This document shows positions 62,633 through 64,000 of a stretch of DNA of 64,000 nucleotides, piece by piece. The DNA is from Paraoerskovia marina DSM 21750. GTDB lineage: Bacteria > Actinomycetota > Actinomycetes > Actinomycetales > Cellulomonadaceae. Both the position numbers and the translations under genes were made by a program. The notes beneath the pieces are model-generated. The model was not told the DNA's origin, made no database searches, and saw only the letters and a program-made list of their open reading frames with translations. Each line of letters starts with the position of its first letter. Position 1 is the stretch's first letter. The DNA is taken from the NCBI RefSeq assembly GCF_000701465.1, contig NZ_JNIY01000005.1:1-64000 (forward strand). The letters are read 5' to 3'.

Positions 62633-63492
62633 GCCCGGTCGGGACGAACGCCGAGAGCGACCTCGACGCGCCCCTCGGGGACGGGTGGCGGGGTTCCGCC
62701 GAACTCCGGGCAGATCGCCTGGTGGGCGCACCAGCCGCACAGAGCGCTCCGGCGCGGCGTCCACCCGCCCGTCCGGCCCGCGGTCCGGATCGCCTCCCAG
62801 AGGGCGCGGACCTTCGCCTCGGTCGCCTCCAGATCGGCGCGCGTGGGCTCCGCGCGCAGGATCCGTCCGTCGCCGAGGTAGACGAGCTGAAGCATGCGCG
62901 GGACCTCGCCACGCTCACGCCAGAGGACGAGGCCGTAGAAGCGCATCTGGAACAGGGCCGAACCCTGGTACGCAGGCCGGGGCGACTTCCCGGACTTGTA
63001 GTCGACGACCCGGAGCGCGCCGTCGGGCGCCACGTCGAGCCGGTCGATCACACCGCGCAGCCGTGGTCCGTCGGGCAGGTCGCTGCTCACGCGCAGCTCG
63101 CGCCCCGCGGGCTCGAGCCGGTTGGGGTCTTCGAGCGTGAAGTAGGTCGAGACGAGGCGGCCGGCATCGGCGAGCCATCGGTCGAGCTCCTCCGCGCCGG
63201 TCACGAGCTCGGCGTACTGCGGGTTCGTCGACCGCAGCGACTCCCACGCTGCCGGGAGGAGCCCCTGCGCGGCCTCCGGCGTCCGGCCACCGAGCGGGAG
63301 GTCGTAGAGCTCTTCCAGGACGCTGTGCACAAGAGTGCCCCGCGCCGCCGCCTCGCTCGGCGGCTCGGGGAGCCGGTCGACCACGCGGAACCGGAACAGC
63401 AGGGGGCACTGCATGAAGTCGTTCGCGCGCGACGGCGAGAGCCCGGGAACGTAGGCCGGGTCGCCGTCCGCCGTGCTGCTCGTCGCCGTCAT
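62629..63492 (-). CDS. RecB-family PD-(D/E)XK nuclease with Fe-S cysteines
   Basis: 287 aa. Cys29 (FMQCPLLFRFR) pairs with Cys252, Cys255 and Cys261 (LCGWCAHQAICPEF), the C...C-x2-C-x5-C arrangement of AddB/Cas4-type iron-sulfur nucleases. Catalytic signals: GTLVHSVLEELYD near 52 (motif His), GVIDRLDVAP near 146 (Asp) and LRVVDYKSGKSP near 160 (D-x-K and Lys). It is a stand-alone exonuclease domain, known in many actinobacteria, probably 5'-3' or DNA repair. No AddA, helicase or Cas genes lie nearby. ATG has TACGCT 7 nt upstream. Confidence 0.9.
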   Translation of the reverse strand: MTATSSTADGDPAYVPGLSPSRANDFMQCPLLFRFRVVDRLPEPPSEAAARGTLVHSVLEELYDLPLGGRTPEAAQGLLPAAWESLRSTNPQYAELVTGAEELDRWLADAGRLVSTYFTLEDPNRLEPAGRELRVSSDLPDGPRLRGVIDRLDVAPDGALRVVDYKSGKSPRPAYQGSALFQMRFYGLVLWRERGEVPRMLQLVYLGDGRILRAEPTRADLEATEAKVRALWEAIRTAGRTGGWTPRRSALCGWCAHQAICPEFGGTPPPVPEGRVEVALGVRPDRA

Positions 63493-63499
63493 GCCGCCC

Positions 63500-63505
63500 A
63501 GCGTA
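63500..63505 (-). promoter_or_regulatory. -10 element (TACGCT) for the nuclease gene
   Basis: Minus-strand TACGCT 7 nt before the ATG at 63492. Confidence 0.55.
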
Positions 63506-63550
63506 CGGCGGACCGGTGACGCTCCCGACGGGGCGTGTCGGCGCGGCGAC

Positions 63551-63556
63551 TACGCT
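63551..63556 (+). promoter_or_regulatory. Leaderless -10 element for the M50 protease gene (TACGCT)
   Basis: TACGCT, then GGTGCG (6 nt), then GTG at 63563. It uses the same hexamer as the divergent nuclease promoter 46 bp away. Confidence 0.62.
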
Positions 63557-63562
63557 GGTGCG

Positions 63563-64000
63563 GTGACATCGCCGAGCATGCCGCCCCGCACCGACCCCCC
63601 GCGCAGCCGAGGACTCGTCCTCGGCCGGATCGCCGACGCGCCGGTGGTCCTCACGCCGAGCTGGGCCATCGCCGCGGTCGTCCTGACGATCGTCTTCGCC
63701 CCGACGGTCCGGTTCTACGCACCCGGCCAGACCGGTGTGATCTACGGGGTCTCGTTCGCGTTTGTCGTGCTCCTGTTCGGCTCCGTCTTTCTCCACGAGG
63801 TCTCGCACGCGCTCGTCGCGCGCGCTCGCGGGCAGCACGTGACCGAGCTCGCGATCACGGTCTGGGGCGGGCACACGGCGTTCACCGGGTCGTTGAGGCG
63901 TCCGCGCGACGCCTTCTGGGTGGCGGTCGTCGGCCCGCTCACCAACCTGGTGCTCGCCGGGGGGTTCTGGTTCCTGTTCGAGCTGCGCACCGGCACCGTG
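63563..64000 (+). CDS. M50-family site-2 protease-like membrane metalloprotease (5' part only)
   Basis: 146 residues before the window ends, no stop. Hydrophobic helix PSWAIAAVVLTIVFAPTV near residue 33, second helix GVSFAFVVLLFGSVFLHEVSH near 62 carrying the zinc motif HEVSH (His78, Glu79, His82), then ITVWGGHTAFTG near 95 and VVGPLTNLVLAGG near 116 as in SpoIVFB/Rip3-like M50 enzymes. These cleave membrane substrates such as anti-sigma factors. The rest, likely including the third zinc ligand NxxPxxPLDG and perhaps CBS domains, is outside the window. The GTG start follows a -10 by 6 nt. Confidence 0.9.
   Translation, partial: MTSPSMPPRTDPPRSRGLVLGRIADAPVVLTPSWAIAAVVLTIVFAPTVRFYAPGQTGVIYGVSFAFVVLLFGSVFLHEVSHALVARARGQHVTELAITVWGGHTAFTGSLRRPRDAFWVAVVGPLTNLVLAGGFWFLFELRTGTV

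Overview
The window is a contiguous piece of a very GC-rich bacterial chromosome (about 70% G+C by eye) from an actinobacterium. A mycothiol gene (mshC), a Rv1691-Rv1700-like block (TPR protein, HAD phosphatase, small protein, tlyA, nadK, recN, steA, steB, pyrG, NUDIX), a ctaA / ABC / sufR-B-D-C-S-U-T block like that of mycobacteria, divergent glgC/glgA, an InhA-type FabI, a DtxR/IdeR-type iron box and an actinobacterial LexA box all point to this phylum. The particular mixture (MurJ without a kinase tail, no intein in SufB, many leaderless GTG starts) suggests the order Micrococcales, near Cellulomonadaceae, Promicromonosporaceae or Sanguibacter. That placement is inference. No phage, insertion sequence, CRISPR array or integron was seen; this is core genome with short gaps and many 1-4 nt start/stop overlaps.

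Layout. 1-82: 3' end of a 5S rRNA gene and the rRNA operon terminator. 196-14109: one long rightward run, from a TPR protein and glycerol-phosphate phosphatase through TlyA, NAD kinase and RecN to the envelope/division genes steA, steB, a MraY/WecA-like transferase, murJ and a glycosyltransferase, then pyrG and a NUDIX hydrolase. 14113-16807 (leftward): heme A synthase and an ABC-2 exporter. 16942-23759: the SUF iron-sulfur operon headed by its own [Fe-S]-type repressor and closed by a 22-bp perfect bidirectional hairpin. 23880-27841: a second SufR-like three-cysteine regulator, an ABC-F ATPase, SURF1 and a DUF3099 protein. 27979-34032: fabG-fabI, sixA, serB, glgC/glgA and a hypothetical gene. 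34060-42800: an orphan ABC ATPase, NfeD and SPFH membrane proteins, a heterodimeric ABC exporter, a SpoU/TrmH methyltransferase and an APC permease. 42851-44956: iron-regulated siderophore-interacting protein, YbaK and PEBP proteins. 45106-50889: the SOS mutasome imuA-imuB-dnaE2 behind a LexA box. 50899-64000: RIO kinase, YdjM-type membrane protein, tRNA-Leu(GAG), alanine dehydrogenase, GNAT, M20 peptidase, fructosamine kinase, DUF5703, an Asp-rich protein, aldo/keto reductase, uppP, mshC, PAC2 protein, HAD phosphatase, an Fe-S RecB-family nuclease and a truncated M50 protease.

How it works together. Cell-envelope lipid-carrier genes (uppP, murJ, MraY-like) and division genes (steA/steB), iron and Fe-S homeostasis (suf, two Cys-rich regulators, DtxR box), cytochrome oxidase assembly (ctaA, SURF1), glycogen/alpha-glucan synthesis, and DNA repair (recN, mutasome, RecB-like nuclease) are the main themes. 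The most useful cross-cutting observation is regulatory: at least eleven genes have a TANNNT -10 element ending exactly 6 nt before an ATG or GTG start, the signature of leaderless transcription, often in tightly packed divergent pairs.
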